A stretch of DNA of 64,000 nucleotides from Desulfovibrio sp. UIB00 (GCF_022508225.1 NZ_JAETXJ010000002.1:310001-374000); one strand, 5' to 3'. Positions 36,784 to 46,286 are shown, counted from the stretch's first letter. Notes: generated by a model not told the origin, from the letters alone. A program made the numbers and translations.

Positions 36784-37245
36784 GCGGCTGGTTGTTAGGG
36801 GGTGGTATTTTGCGGACATTGATTGTATATACGAACAGTGTCAATATGCGTAATTATCTAGTTATGATGCAAATGTTTGATATGTGTAAAGGTATTTGTG
36901 ATAATTTGTACAAATAGGAAATTAGTACATAGTATGCATGCAGCATGCAAAAAATATTGTTTATATATTATGTATGTGGAGTCTTATTTAGTTCATTTTG
37001 TATTTATTGCTGGAGATATGGAAATAAAGAATCTTCTTTTTTTGAAAGACAACGTTTAATTATAGTTTGTATTATTGTTTTTATAATTAAATAAAAATAT
37101 ATTACTAGCCAGCTATAAAATAAATAAATTCCGGAGCTTCAAAAAATGCCCTAAATAAATTTGCATATTGTACGTTTAATGAAATATAGTCTATGCGCAT
37201 CCAGAATATGTAACCTCTTCATATAAGCATGGGTAGGATACAACT
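36784..37245. other. strongly AT-rich intergenic region
   Basis: About 460 bases whose composition is far more AT-rich than anything nearby (notably 36820-37230). A 60-codon open frame at 36877-37059 lacks a ribosome-binding site and looks like chance. It presumably carries the promoter of the chemoreceptor at 37246; binding of AT-preferring nucleoid proteins is plausible. Confidence 0.55.
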
Positions 37246-39015
37246 ATGCAAAAAATTACGACAATGCAGAAAATGGCAGGCCTGAGCCTGCTCCTGTGCC
37301 TGTTTACAGTGCTTATTGGCATGTTTGGCGTCAGCCGCCTGAGCAGTCTAGCCACAGACGTTGAAGAATTGAGTTCTATGCACATGAAGGGGCTGAATCT
37401 GCTCAGAATGACCAACATTGAAGTTTTGCGGATCATCCGGGAAGAGAAAAATCTTATTATCAGCACTACCGAAGAGGGTAACCGCACAGCGTTGAATAAT
37501 CTGCAAAAAGAATATGCGGTGTTGGATAAATATCACAATGAATTGCCGCGCTATTTTATGACCGAAACAGCGCGCAAGTTGCTTGCCGAGCTGAATGGTC
37601 TGCTCAGTGAATGGCTTACAGTACATAAAAAGGTTATTGAACTGGGCAGCACTACCGATCCGGCCATGAATGAAAAGGCGCAGGAACTTTCGTCCACCAC
37701 CGGGCGTGAGCTGGCGCGAAGGCTGGCTGATCTTTTGCAAGATATTGGTGAAAAAAAGATAGAGTTTGCACAGGAAGTGAGCGCCCAAAGCAAACAGGAC
37801 TACGAACACGCACGGATGATAACCATTATTGGTGTGCTGCTGTCTGTTCTGGTTGGCCTTGGCGTGGGGTATTTGCTTTCGCGCAACATGCTGCGCCAAC
37901 TTGGCGACGAACCTGCATCGCTTTCTGAACTTGCCCTGAAGATTGCAGGCGGGGATCTGGAGGCGAAGTTTAATCCTGCGCGGCCTGAGATTGGCGTTTT
38001 TGGCGCCATGAAGCAGATGGTGGCCACCCTCAAAGGCAAAATTGCAGAGGCGGATCAAAAGAGCCAGCAGGCCAGGGAAGAATCCGAGCGCGCCCAAAAA
38101 GCCACGGCTGAAGCGGAAGAGGCACGCAGACAGGCCGAGCGCGCCAAGGCCGAGGGCATGCTCCAGGCTGCCCACCAGCTTGAAGGCGTGGTAGAAATTG
38201 TAACCTCCGCATCGGAGGAGCTTTCCGCCCAGGTTGAGCAGTCGAGCCGTGGCGCGGATGAACAGTCTGCGCGTGTGCGCGAAACCGCAACTGCCATGGA
38301 AGAAATGAACGCCACTGTGCTGGAAGTTGCCAGAAACGCGCAGCAGGCTGCGGACGTTTCCAACAATGCCAGAAAACAGGCCATTGAAGGCTCGCAGATA
38401 GTCAATGAGGCAGTAAAGGGCATAAACACCGTGCACACGCAGTCGCTGGCCCTCAAGCAGGATATGGATGCCCTTGGTAAACAGGCCGAGAGCATCGGGC
38501 AGGTAATGGGCGTTATTGCCGACATTGCCGACCAGACCAACCTGCTTGCGCTTAACGCCGCCATTGAGGCTGCGCGCGCGGGCGATGCTGGCCGTGGTTT
38601 TGCCGTGGTCGCGGACGAAGTGCGCAAGCTGGCGGAAAAAACCATGACCGCGACGCAGGAAGTGGGCCGGGCCATCAAGGAAATTCAGGAAGGCACAAAG
38701 AAAAACATTCAGAATGTTGAGCACGCTGGCGAATCCATTGAAGCCGCCACAAAACTTTCCGTGCAGTCGGGCGAATCGTTGAAAAATATCCTCGAGTATG
38801 TGCAGCTTGTTAACGATCAGGTGCAATCCATTGCCACCGCCAGCGAGCAGCAGTCTGCCGCCAGCGAAGAAATCAACCGCTCTGTGGAACAGGTGGCTAC
38901 AATTTCTTCTGAAACCGCTCAGGCCATGGAGCAGGCTTCCAGTGCAGTAGCCGATCTGGCGCAGCAGTCGCAAACGCTTCAGCATCTGATTGGCGAGATG
39001 AAACGTCAGGGCTAG
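37246..39015 (+). CDS. methyl-accepting chemotaxis protein with four-helix-bundle sensor
   Basis: 589 residues. N-terminal helix (about 10-30), a periplasmic all-helical sensor of the 4HB_MCP type (about 35-185, with [18 protein letters not shown]), second helix (about 190-212), HAMP (about 215-265), and a signalling domain with tip [20 protein letters not shown]. The Cache sensor of the other two receptors is replaced, so it detects a different class of signal, but the signalling half is closely related. GTAGGA lies eight bases before the ATG. No CheR tether pentapeptide at the end. Monocistronic, with terminator. Confidence 0.94.
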   Translation: MQKITTMQKMAGLSLLLCLFTVLIGMFGVSRLSSLATDVEELSSMHMKGLNLLRMTNIEVLRIIREEKNLIISTTEEGNRTALNNLQKEYAVLDKYHNELPRYFMTETARKLLAELNGLLSEWLTVHKKVIELGSTTDPAMNEKAQELSSTTGRELARRLADLLQDIGEKKIEFAQEVSAQSKQDYEHARMITIIGVLLSVLVGLGVGYLLSRNMLRQLGDEPASLSELALKIAGGDLEAKFNPARPEIGVFGAMKQMVATLKGKIAEADQKSQQAREESERAQKATAEAEEARRQAERAKAEGMLQAAHQLEGVVEIVTSASEELSAQVEQSSRGADEQSARVRETATAMEEMNATVLEVARNAQQAADVSNNARKQAIEGSQIVNEAVKGINTVHTQSLALKQDMDALGKQAESIGQVMGVIADIADQTNLLALNAAIEAARAGDAGRGFAVVADEVRKLAEKTMTATQEVGRAIKEIQEGTKKNIQNVEHAGESIEAATKLSVQSGESLKNILEYVQLVNDQVQSIATASEQQSAASEEINRSVEQVATISSETAQAMEQASSAVADLAQQSQTLQHLIGEMKRQG

Positions 39016-39051
39016 GCGCAACCCCATAAATCCAGACCAGTAAAAGGCCGT

Positions 39052-39070
39052 CCACTTGGGCGGCCTTTTT
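39052..39070 (+). terminator. Rho-independent terminator
   Basis: AAAAGGCCGTCC, loop ACTT, GGGCGGCCTTTTT with one G-U pair. The loop-proximal arms are short but the T-run is clear. Confidence 0.85.
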
Positions 39071-39142
39071 GTCGTCCTTGCTCTAAGCACCGCTGGTTAT
39101 GGCTGGTTTGCTCTGCCACAGCAGGCCATGTGAAGTTTGTAG

Positions 39143-39176
39143 TTGACAATGTTATGATTATAACTAAAAAAGTTAT
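39143..39176 (+). promoter_or_regulatory. putative operator/promoter of the chr operon
   Basis: TTGACA (39143-39148) is followed by GTTAT (39151), ATAAC (39160) and GTTAT (39172), a set of alternating 5-bp inverted elements immediately before the chrB start. The arrangement suggests a repressor-binding site; ChrB-type regulators control their own operons in Ochrobactrum. The -10 element is not clear. Confidence 0.5.
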
Positions 39177-40118
39177 ATGAATAACAAAAAATGGCTCTTC
39201 TTTTCATTTTCCGTTCCGGCAAAGCTGCAAGGCTTTCGTGTAAAAATATGGCGAAAAATCAACCTATTGGGCGCAGTTCAGATAAAAAACTCCATCTATG
39301 TACTTCCCGCAACTGATCATCATCAGGAGCAGCTTACATGGATGAGCAAAGAAACTGACGAGCAGGGAGGGGAGTTTCTGGTTATCGTGCACGGCAAACT
39401 GCTGCATTTTTCAGACGCACAGATTGCAGCGGCCTTCACTCAGGCGCGCGATGCCGATTATCTAGCGATAGGTGAGGAAATCCGGAACGTTGTCCCAGCT
39501 GTGGGTTCACCTGACGCGCCAGCCATGCTCCGAAAACTTGAAAAAAGACTTGAGGCCATACAGTCCATCGATTTTTTCCCCAGTGGCAAAGGGGCGAGTT
39601 TGCAAAAAATGCTGGAGGAAGCACACAGCAGCCTTGATGCCCCCCGGCTTGTGCTTCCTGCCGTTGATGCCCATCGCTACCAGCAAAAAACATGGGTGAC
39701 ACGCGCCAATCCCTATGTGGATCGCCTTGCGTCATTCTGGCTGATAAAGCGATTTATTGATCCGACCCCGCGCATTGTGTTTTTGCAAGAATCAGAGGCA
39801 GTGCCCGCTGGGCCAGACGTTGTTTCATTTGATATGGCCCATGCCGATTTTACGCACGTGGGCGGGCTTATCACCTTTGAGGTGCTTGTTGATGCCTTTG
39901 GTTTGACTGCACAGGTTCCACAAAGGATGCGCGAGGTCATAAAGGCAATTGACCTTGAAGAACTGGATGCTGCCCCGGTTGAAACCCCTGGCATCAAACG
40001 GATGCTCGACGGGCTGGTTGCAGCCAATAATGATGACCATGTTCGCACAGGGCAGGCTCTTGCTTTTTTTGACACCCTGCTTGCCTCATACACCTCAACC
40101 GCACCCACAGGAGCGTGA
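39177..40118 (+). CDS. chrB: chromate resistance protein ChrB
   Basis: 313 residues with both ChrB regions: the N-terminal part (WLFFSFSVPAKLQGFRVKIW, LGAVQIKNSIYVLP) and the C-terminal part (TRANPYVDRLASFWLIKRFI, then FDMAHADFTHVGGLITFEVL). ChrB is a chromate-responsive regulator of the chr operon in Ochrobactrum and related bacteria. The N-terminal homology starts at the first residues, so the ATG at 39177 is right even though no ribosome-binding site precedes it; this could be a leaderless message. First gene of the chrB-DUF2148-MFS-chrA-rhodanese cluster; its TGA lies one base before the next ATG. Confidence 0.9.
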   Translation: MNNKKWLFFSFSVPAKLQGFRVKIWRKINLLGAVQIKNSIYVLPATDHHQEQLTWMSKETDEQGGEFLVIVHGKLLHFSDAQIAAAFTQARDADYLAIGEEIRNVVPAVGSPDAPAMLRKLEKRLEAIQSIDFFPSGKGASLQKMLEEAHSSLDAPRLVLPAVDAHRYQQKTWVTRANPYVDRLASFWLIKRFIDPTPRIVFLQESEAVPAGPDVVSFDMAHADFTHVGGLITFEVLVDAFGLTAQVPQRMREVIKAIDLEELDAAPVETPGIKRMLDGLVAANNDDHVRTGQALAFFDTLLASYTSTAPTGA

Positions 40119-40119
40119 G

Positions 40120-40671
40120 ATGAAAGACACAGCAATCCATGTTGCTCAGCTTATGGCTGCCTCTGCCCGCACTGCCCCCAAGGCTGGGGGCAAGGATTTT
40201 TTGGAAATTGGCGTTATTCATATGGACGAAGATCTGCAAAAAATCGCCCAGACCATGAAGGCCTACGCCCCCAAAAGCACCAACGAGTCCTTTTGGCTGC
40301 GCGATGCCGCCAATATAGAAAAATGTCAGGCCCTGATGCTGGTGGGTCTGAAAAGTTGCGCGTGCGGTGGGTATGACTGCGGTGCTTGCGGCTACCCCAC
40401 CTGCGCGGACTTTGTGAAAAAACGGCAGCTTGACGAAAAGGAGATGGGTTACTCTGGCCCCTTCTGTGCCCTGCGCATGATGGATGTGGGCGCGGCCCTT
40501 GTGGCTGCCGCCAAAACTGCCAGCCTGCTTAATCTGGACAACCGCATCCAGCAGCGCGTGGGCGCGGCGGCAAAGCATCTGGGGCTTATCGATGCCGAAG
40601 TCGTCATGGGTATCCCCGTGGGATTTTACGGCAAATCCATTTTCTTCGACCGTTCTGCGCCAAAACACTAG
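40120..40671 (+). CDS. DUF2148 ferredoxin-domain protein
   Basis: 183 residues. The core is a Cys-rich motif near 83-100 (CACGGYDCGACGYPTC) that matches the DUF2148 ferredoxin-like domain and probably binds a 4Fe-4S cluster; another Cys lies at GPFCALRM. No membrane helix. Family function is unknown, but it occurs in anaerobes. GGAG of the chrB end serves as its ribosome-binding site, and the start follows the chrB stop by one base, so the two are translationally linked. In a chromate operon it could provide electrons for chromate reduction or repair; that is inference. Confidence 0.85.
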   Translation: MKDTAIHVAQLMAASARTAPKAGGKDFLEIGVIHMDEDLQKIAQTMKAYAPKSTNESFWLRDAANIEKCQALMLVGLKSCACGGYDCGACGYPTCADFVKKRQLDEKEMGYSGPFCALRMMDVGAALVAAAKTASLLNLDNRIQQRVGAAAKHLGLIDAEVVMGIPVGFYGKSIFFDRSAPKH

Positions 40672-40717
40672 GCGATATTTCGGGTGGTGTTCATGACGCC
40701 ACTCAATAGAGGCATGT

Positions 40718-41905
40718 ATGCGAGATTTCAGCAACCTGTGCACTGTAGGTTTTCTTGCCCGCTTCTCTTATGCCCTGGCCAGAAACCCGGTGCTGCCGCT
40801 CTTCGCTCTCTTTTTGGGGGCAGGGCCGGAGGCTGTGGGGCTGGCTGTCGGCATTTCCACAGTTACAGGTATTCTGTTCAAGTTGCCCGCTGGCGCGCTT
40901 TCTGACGTGGTGGGCAGAAGGCGCACCATGCTGGCGGGGCTTGTGGTATTCGGCCTGATGCCCTTTGCCTATTTTTTTATCGATTCGTACCGGGCGCTGA
41001 TTGTTGTTCGCTTTCTGCATGGCTTGGCAACCGCAATTTATGGGCCTGTGGCTATGGCCGTGGTGGCCGAGGTTGCTGGTCCACGCCGGGGCGAGCTGCT
41101 CTCGTGGTTTTCATCAGTGGGCATAATCGGCACCTTGCTGGGCGCGCCCATTGGCGGGTTAGTGCTTGATGTGAACACCAGTGGCGGGCCGGTGTTGTGG
41201 CAGTTTCGCATGGTTTTTGCCCTCAGTGCTGTTTCGGGTATGGCGGCTTTGCTGCTGGGCCTTAAAACTCTTGGGGGAGATGCGCCGCCTGAAACGGAGC
41301 ATGCATCAGGATCAGGCTTGCAGCGCTTTCGTCAGGGGATTGCCGAGGTGCTCTCTGACAGACGGCTGGTTACGGCCTCTGCCGTAGAGGGCGTGCAAAA
41401 TATGGGCATGGGCGCGCTGGAGGCCTTTTTGCCCATATATGCGGTAACGGTGGTGGGCTTGTCAGAATTTCAGGCCGGGCTGCTGTGGGGAGTGCAGATA
41501 ATTGTAACCATGCTCAGCAAGCCCCTGCTGGGGAAAATGTCAGACTCGCGCGGCAGGCGCGGCTTGATAGTGGCTGGTTTGATTCTGTGCGGCGGCGCGC
41601 TTGGCGCGATTCCCTTTTTGCATGCATTTTTGCCTTTGCTGGCGACTTGTCTTGTATTTGGCATGGGCGAGGCGCTCGTTACTTCTTCTTCCGCAGCTCT
41701 GGTGGCAGACATGTGCCGCGACCGCCGTTTTGGCTCGGCCATGGGAGCGTTTGGAACAATCTTTGATGTCGGGCACGCGTCCGGCCCCATCTGTGCAGGC
41801 CTGCTCATTGGCTGGGGAGGGTATCAGGTCAGTTTTCCCCTGCTGGCGGTTTTTATCTTTCTGTCGATCCCTGTCTTTTTACACAATGTGCCATCGCACG
41901 ATTGA
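40718..41905 (+). CDS. MFS transporter
   Basis: 395 residues with about 12 hydrophobic helices. Helix 2-3 loop carries the MFS signature GALSDVVGRRRTM, repeated in weaker form between helices 8 and 9 (GKMSDSRGRRGLI). Multidrug or solute efflux style; the substrate cannot be inferred. AGAGG lies five bases before the ATG. It sits inside the chr cluster (46 bases after DUF2148, 108 before chrA) and may export a chromate-linked or other oxyanion. Confidence 0.9.
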   Translation: MRDFSNLCTVGFLARFSYALARNPVLPLFALFLGAGPEAVGLAVGISTVTGILFKLPAGALSDVVGRRRTMLAGLVVFGLMPFAYFFIDSYRALIVVRFLHGLATAIYGPVAMAVVAEVAGPRRGELLSWFSSVGIIGTLLGAPIGGLVLDVNTSGGPVLWQFRMVFALSAVSGMAALLLGLKTLGGDAPPETEHASGSGLQRFRQGIAEVLSDRRLVTASAVEGVQNMGMGALEAFLPIYAVTVVGLSEFQAGLLWGVQIIVTMLSKPLLGKMSDSRGRRGLIVAGLILCGGALGAIPFLHAFLPLLATCLVFGMGEALVTSSSAALVADMCRDRRFGSAMGAFGTIFDVGHASGPICAGLLIGWGGYQVSFPLLAVFIFLSIPVFLHNVPSHD

Positions 41906-42013
41906 TCTGCAAGAGTGCAAATAGTATGGTATTTTGAAGTCTTTATATGTTCGTTTATGCTGAACTGGCAGGACCTATAAAAATGTAACTATCTTGCGAG
42001 CAAGGAAAATTCC

Positions 42014-43303
42014 ATGAATGAAAGCAACGCAACTCCTCAAGTTACTTTGCGGGAAGCATTCCTTTACTGGTTCAAGCTCGGCTTCATCAATTTTGGCGGG
42101 CCTGCCGGGCAGATCGCCATGATGCATAAAAATCTGGTGGATGGCAGGGCCTGGATCAGCGAAAAGGTTTTTCTGCGGGCGCTCAATTTCTGCATGCTCT
42201 TACCGGGGCCGGAAGCGCATCAACTGGCTGTGTACATAGGTTGGCGGCTCAACGGCTACTGGGGCGGAACCATTGCCGGGCTGTGCTTTTTGTTCCCCTC
42301 GGTTATTCTGATGCTCTTTCTTTCATGGCTGGCAGCCGCCAAGGGGCAGGTTCCCCTTGTGGCCGGGATTTTTCACGGCATCGCCGCCGCCGTTGTGGCC
42401 ATTGTGATTGAAGCGCTTATCCGGCTTTCAAAAAAATCACTTAAGCACCCCGCACTGTATGCATTTGCTGGCGGCTCGTTTGTACTGGGACAGTTCCTTG
42501 GCGTGTCCTTTCCTGCGATTGTTTTGTTGGCTGGTGTGGCGGGTGTCATTCTTGGCAAATTTCGTCCAGACATTTTTTGCCAGAAAAAGCCGGGAACAAA
42601 TGAATGCCTGACTGACGCGCCGGAATCTCTCACCAATCTGCCGCCTTTGTCCCATCTCTTCAAGGTTGTGGGGATATTCGCCGCTATCTGGATGGCTGTG
42701 ATTCTGCCCGTTTTCGCATGGCGGGGCATGGACGACATACTTTCCCAGATATCTATTTTTTTCAGCAAAGCCCCCTTTGTGACCTTTGGCGGCGCATATG
42801 CCGTTCTTGCCTATATAGTAGAGCACGCGGTCAATCTGGGTTGGCTGACGGAAAAGGAAATGCTGCTGGGCCTCGGCCTTGCGGAAACGACCCCCGGCCC
42901 GCTGATCATGGTGACGCAGTTTGTGGGCTTCATCACCGCCTGGAACCAGCCCGGCGGCCTGACGCCCATGACAGCGGCCATTCTGGGCGGCCTGCTCACC
43001 ACCTTCACCACATTTTTGCCGAGCTTCATGTTCATATTTGCTGGCGCGCCCTACATTGAGGCAATTACGGCCAACAAAAAACTCAATGCCGCGCTTACGG
43101 GCATATCTGGCGCGGTGGTGGGCGTGGTGCTCAAGATCGGCGTGTTCTTTGCCTGGAACACATTTTTCCCGGTTACGGGATTTGATGTGTTTGCCGTGAC
43201 CGTTGCGCTGTTGTCGCTGGTGGCCTTGGTGCGTTTTAAGCTCTCCATGCACGCGCTGGTGGGGTTGAGCGGGCTTGCCGGGCTGGTCTGGCAGATGCTC
43301 TGA
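42014..43303 (+). CDS. chrA: chromate transporter ChrA (long-chain CHR family)
   Basis: 429 residues, two homologous CHR halves as in long-chain efflux proteins. The first half has FKLGFINFGGPAGQIAMMHK and the motif PGPEAHQLAVYIGW. The second has FVTFGGAYAVLAYIVEHAV and AETTPGPLIMVTQFVGF. ChrA exports chromate across the inner membrane using the proton motive force. AAGGA lies eight bases before the ATG. It is followed 108 bases later by the rhodanese gene, and the pair with ChrB upstream makes chromate export the firm assignment. Confidence 0.94.
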   Translation: MNESNATPQVTLREAFLYWFKLGFINFGGPAGQIAMMHKNLVDGRAWISEKVFLRALNFCMLLPGPEAHQLAVYIGWRLNGYWGGTIAGLCFLFPSVILMLFLSWLAAAKGQVPLVAGIFHGIAAAVVAIVIEALIRLSKKSLKHPALYAFAGGSFVLGQFLGVSFPAIVLLAGVAGVILGKFRPDIFCQKKPGTNECLTDAPESLTNLPPLSHLFKVVGIFAAIWMAVILPVFAWRGMDDILSQISIFFSKAPFVTFGGAYAVLAYIVEHAVNLGWLTEKEMLLGLGLAETTPGPLIMVTQFVGFITAWNQPGGLTPMTAAILGGLLTTFTTFLPSFMFIFAGAPYIEAITANKKLNAALTGISGAVVGVVLKIGVFFAWNTFFPVTGFDVFAVTVALLSLVALVRFKLSMHALVGLSGLAGLVWQML

Positions 43304-43411
43304 TACCTTCGCCTGCGGGGCGGTTCTTCATTGCCTGATGTGCAGTCAAGCGATGCCGTCCTGCCCGCACAGGATTTTTATCCTTAACGTCAAATACGTC
43401 TGGGGGAAGGT

Positions 43412-43717
43412 ATGAACGCAACCATCACGCCGCAAGAACTTCAGGCTATACTGGCCGCCAATACCGCAACGGTTTGCGATGTGCGCAGGCGGGCTGACTA
43501 TGAGGCTGACCCTCGCACAGTCCCAGGCGCCGTATGGCACGACCCGGAGCAGGTTGACCTGTGGGCGGCGCAGTTGCCCAAGGACAAGCCAGTAGCCATC
43601 TATTGCGTGCGGGGCGGCTCTGTAAGCAAGTCTGTCCAGGCTGCTTTGGGGCAGAAAGGTTTTGACGTGCAGTATGTGGAGGGCGGGCTGGCCGCCTGGG
43701 ATGAAGCCCATAAGTAG
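43412..43717 (+). CDS. single-domain rhodanese (ChrE-like)
   Basis: 101 residues forming one rhodanese domain, beginning ITPQELQAILA and with the catalytic Cys in IYCVRGGSVSKSVQ. Cytoplasmic, no signal peptide. It would transfer sulfane sulfur to a thiol acceptor. Rhodaneses of this size are found in chr operons as ChrE and are thought to deal with glutathione-chromium complexes; in a sulfide-producing anaerobe, a sulfur-carrier role is equally possible. GGGGGAAGG lies almost directly before the ATG. Last gene of the cluster. Confidence 0.88.
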   Translation: MNATITPQELQAILAANTATVCDVRRRADYEADPRTVPGAVWHDPEQVDLWAAQLPKDKPVAIYCVRGGSVSKSVQAALGQKGFDVQYVEGGLAAWDEAHK

Positions 43718-43787
43718 CTGAGCGCCGCGCAAGAGTCCCCGCGTGGCAAATTTGGCCTGCGCGGCATAGTGCTGCTGCAAAGGAAAC

Positions 43788-43813
43788 GCCGCTTCCCGGT
43801 GAAGGGAAGCGGC
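43788..43813. terminator. hairpin between convergent rhodanese and porin genes
   Basis: GCCGCTTCCC, loop of 6, GGGAAGCGGC. It lies between two convergent stops and can serve either strand; neither side has a long T-run. Confidence 0.65.
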
Positions 43814-43862
43814 GAAGCCTGCGCGCCGGGAAGGGAACGGCGCTTACAAAAGGCAGAGAGGC

Positions 43863-45491
43863 TTAGAAGCTGTACTGGAAGACAACCTGGGCTTTCCAGG
43901 CGTCCTGTTTGTCAAAGCTGCCGTTGCCCGCGCCGTTGTTGTAACCGGCCTTTTTCCATGTGTCCTTGTCGATCATGTTGGCAACGTAGCCGAGTTCCAG
44001 ATTCACACTCAGGTTTTCGTAGGCCTGCCACGTGTTGACGAGGTTGAATTCCAGCAGGCCGTCATTGGTGGTCAGATAGGGGCCGTCGCCGCCGTAGCCA
44101 GCCTGCCAGGAGGAGGCATCCTTCATGTACTTGACCATGGAGGTGGCGTTGGTGCCGCCCCAGTAGGCCAGACGGAAGGTGTGGGAGACGTTTTCAATAA
44201 AGCTCATGTCTTTCAGCTGCGCGCCGATGCCCCAGGTGCCGGCATAGCTCATGCTCCAGTCGCAACCATTGGCAACCGGGCTCCACGAAAGGTTGCCGTC
44301 GCCGACAAAGGAGGTGAAGTTGCCCGCGCCAGCAATGGAAGGCATGCGCTCGGAGCCGTTTTTCACGTTGCCGTCGTCGCCGCTTGCGTACCAGCCAAAG
44401 ATGCCGGGAACGCCCCAGTCCAGCTTGTATTCAATAAGGGCTTTTGCCAGCCAGCCCTGACGCTCGGTGCTTGCACGCACGCTGTCCACGCCGCGCTTGA
44501 GCACATCGTAGCGGCCCATGGCTTCGGAGTAGCCGTAGTTGATGTCAAATTCGATGTTCAGGGGATCGAACATGGTGATGGCCACCGGCAGACCCGCCCA
44601 GAACAGAGAGCCGTATTGCTTGCTGGTGGAGGAGTTGGTGAGCGGCGTTATGTTGTCGTTGGCGTAGTTGAAGCCGGGGTTGGTGCCGGGAATGGTGAGA
44701 CCCAACTTGCCATCGCTGGTTTCCCACGGAGACCCGTTGTTGGGATCTTCCAGGCCGCGCAGGGAGTTTTTGCCGCGCATGCCGTACATGGCCCAAGGGG
44801 TGACTTCAACACCGTCAAAGCTCAGGGGCATGGAGAGCATGAACAGATCAAGGTTGTCGAGGTAGTTGGTCTTTTCCGTACTGGACTTGTTGTTGTCCAC
44901 ATCAATATAGCTGTTGCTGAAGTTGTCGTTGACCGGGCGCGCCCACATAAAGGTGAGGCCCACATTTTCGTTGAACTTGTAATTGGCGGTCAGGGCTGCA
45001 ACGTCGCAGTCCATAATGGCGGAACCACCAGCCACGTTGGGCATTGCGGCAGCCTGAAGGCCCATGCGCACGCGGGCGTCAGTCTGCGGAATCAGCCAGT
45101 CGATGTAGGCGTTTTTAACCTTGACCTGGTTGTTCCCGTCAGCGCCAAGAGCTGCACCATCGTCCGATTTGCCCCACTGCTGGTCGCCGATTTCAAAGTA
45201 CACCGTGCCGGACAAAGCCTCGGAGGCCACGGCGTCCAACTGGAGGCGGATACGCTGGGAAGCGCCAAACTGGTCATCAGTGTTGGTTTTGGACTTGGCT
45301 CCGTCTTTGTCTCTGGTGTTCTTGGTGAGAACGCCTTCGCCCACGCCAAAACCAACCAGCCATTCGCCCTTGGCCTTGAAGTCAATGGCCTTGGCCCCCC
45401 CGGCCACGCCCATCAGCATGCCTGCTGCAAGCAGTGTGACCATGCACACCTTTTTAAAGCGGTTCAGACCATTCCTTTCTCGTGAACTCAT
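43863..45491 (-). CDS. Desulfovibrio-type outer membrane homotrimeric porin
   Basis: 542 residues with a signal peptide (cut near GGAKA-IDFKAKG, residue 35) and a beta-barrel pattern of alternating hydrophobic strands and Gly/Asn/Asp-rich loops, ending in the aromatic VFQYSF needed for BAM assembly. It fits the abundant homotrimeric porin family of Desulfovibrio; it would admit small solutes across the outer membrane. The ATG at 45491 follows GAGGAGAAAGGA; the open frame extends 121 codons upstream but is Ser/Arg-rich nonsense. Single-gene unit. Confidence 0.92.
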   Translation of the reverse strand: MSSRERNGLNRFKKVCMVTLLAAGMLMGVAGGAKAIDFKAKGEWLVGFGVGEGVLTKNTRDKDGAKSKTNTDDQFGASQRIRLQLDAVASEALSGTVYFEIGDQQWGKSDDGAALGADGNNQVKVKNAYIDWLIPQTDARVRMGLQAAAMPNVAGGSAIMDCDVAALTANYKFNENVGLTFMWARPVNDNFSNSYIDVDNNKSSTEKTNYLDNLDLFMLSMPLSFDGVEVTPWAMYGMRGKNSLRGLEDPNNGSPWETSDGKLGLTIPGTNPGFNYANDNITPLTNSSTSKQYGSLFWAGLPVAITMFDPLNIEFDINYGYSEAMGRYDVLKRGVDSVRASTERQGWLAKALIEYKLDWGVPGIFGWYASGDDGNVKNGSERMPSIAGAGNFTSFVGDGNLSWSPVANGCDWSMSYAGTWGIGAQLKDMSFIENVSHTFRLAYWGGTNATSMVKYMKDASSWQAGYGGDGPYLTTNDGLLEFNLVNTWQAYENLSVNLELGYVANMIDKDTWKKAGYNNGAGNGSFDKQDAWKAQVVFQYSF

Positions 45492-45660
45492 TCCTTTCTC
45501 CTCGTAAAGGGTTTGCGCAACGGCCGCAGACGCCACAGGCTCTTGCAACGCGCGCGTTATTTTTTCAGAAGTCATCCCTGCCGGGCTGGCGCTTGGCGTA
45601 AAGCCTCCGGGTGATCTCCTTGGCCTAATACGCCCCCATCTGCCGCAAGCGAGGTGGCGA

Positions 45661-46053
45661 TCAGTTTTCCGCGTGGTGGTTCTTGTGGTGGCCGCACTTG
45701 CAGTTGGCGCAGTTGCCCTTGCAGACGTGCTTTTTCTTTTGCTCGATGAGAACGCGATTGCCGCTAACGGCCATGTCAAAGCCGCTCTTTCCCTTGAATA
45801 CGATACGTTCTGTGCTGAGGCCGCCCAGCAGAAGCGAGGTCTTGAGGGCGTCAACAGCGGAAGGGTGAGGGTTGGCTACGTGCCGTACGTCAATGAAAAT
45901 GCGTTTGCAGTTTGCCTGATTGCACTGAAGAAGCTCAATAAGTGCAGTGGCCTGAGGAGGATCGAAGCGGGAAGAAACGGATATGTGGAGGTTGTCGTGG
46001 CTGAAACGGTGGCTTAAACCCGTATGATCGGTAAACACCGGCTGCTGATCCAT
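45661..46053 (-). CDS. small STAS-like protein with Cys/His-rich tail
   Basis: 130 residues. The first 100 look like a small alpha/beta domain of STAS (anti-sigma antagonist) type (DPPQATALIELLQCNQ, RIFIDVRHVANPHPSAVDAL, TERIVFKGKSGFDMAVSGN), but I am not sure of the family. The last 25 residues form a metal-binding tail with four Cys and four or more His (CKGNCANCKC then HHKNHH). The ATG at 46053 follows GGAGA. It sits upstream of the porin on the same strand, 170 bases apart. A metal-sensing or metal-storage role is inferred. Confidence 0.75.
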   Translation of the reverse strand: MDQQPVFTDHTGLSHRFSHDNLHISVSSRFDPPQATALIELLQCNQANCKRIFIDVRHVANPHPSAVDALKTSLLLGGLSTERIVFKGKSGFDMAVSGNRVLIEQKKKHVCKGNCANCKCGHHKNHHAEN

Positions 46054-46286
46054 ATTTTTATCTCCGCTTTGCTGAATGTGCATGGCGGTACACTGTCACA
46101 GGCAGGGTAATGTGTCAATAAAAATGAAATTACTTTTCAAATTCAAAATATATCATATTGATTTTATTATCAAAAAATGTACAAAAAATTGTATTTTATG
46201 CTAACATACCGATTGCAAAAGAAAGATTGCTAATTGATTTCAGGGTTGCAAATGAGGGCGGTGTGGAGAGTACAGATGGTTTTGCC

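Noticed and set aside
36877-37059. 60-codon frame in the AT-rich island
   Set aside because: No Shine-Dalgarno sequence; composition and residue use fit chance in AT-rich DNA.
43863-45854. Long N-terminal extension of the porin to position 45854
   Set aside because: The added 121 residues are Ser/Arg/Thr-rich nonsense; a strong ribosome-binding site and a signal peptide mark 45491.
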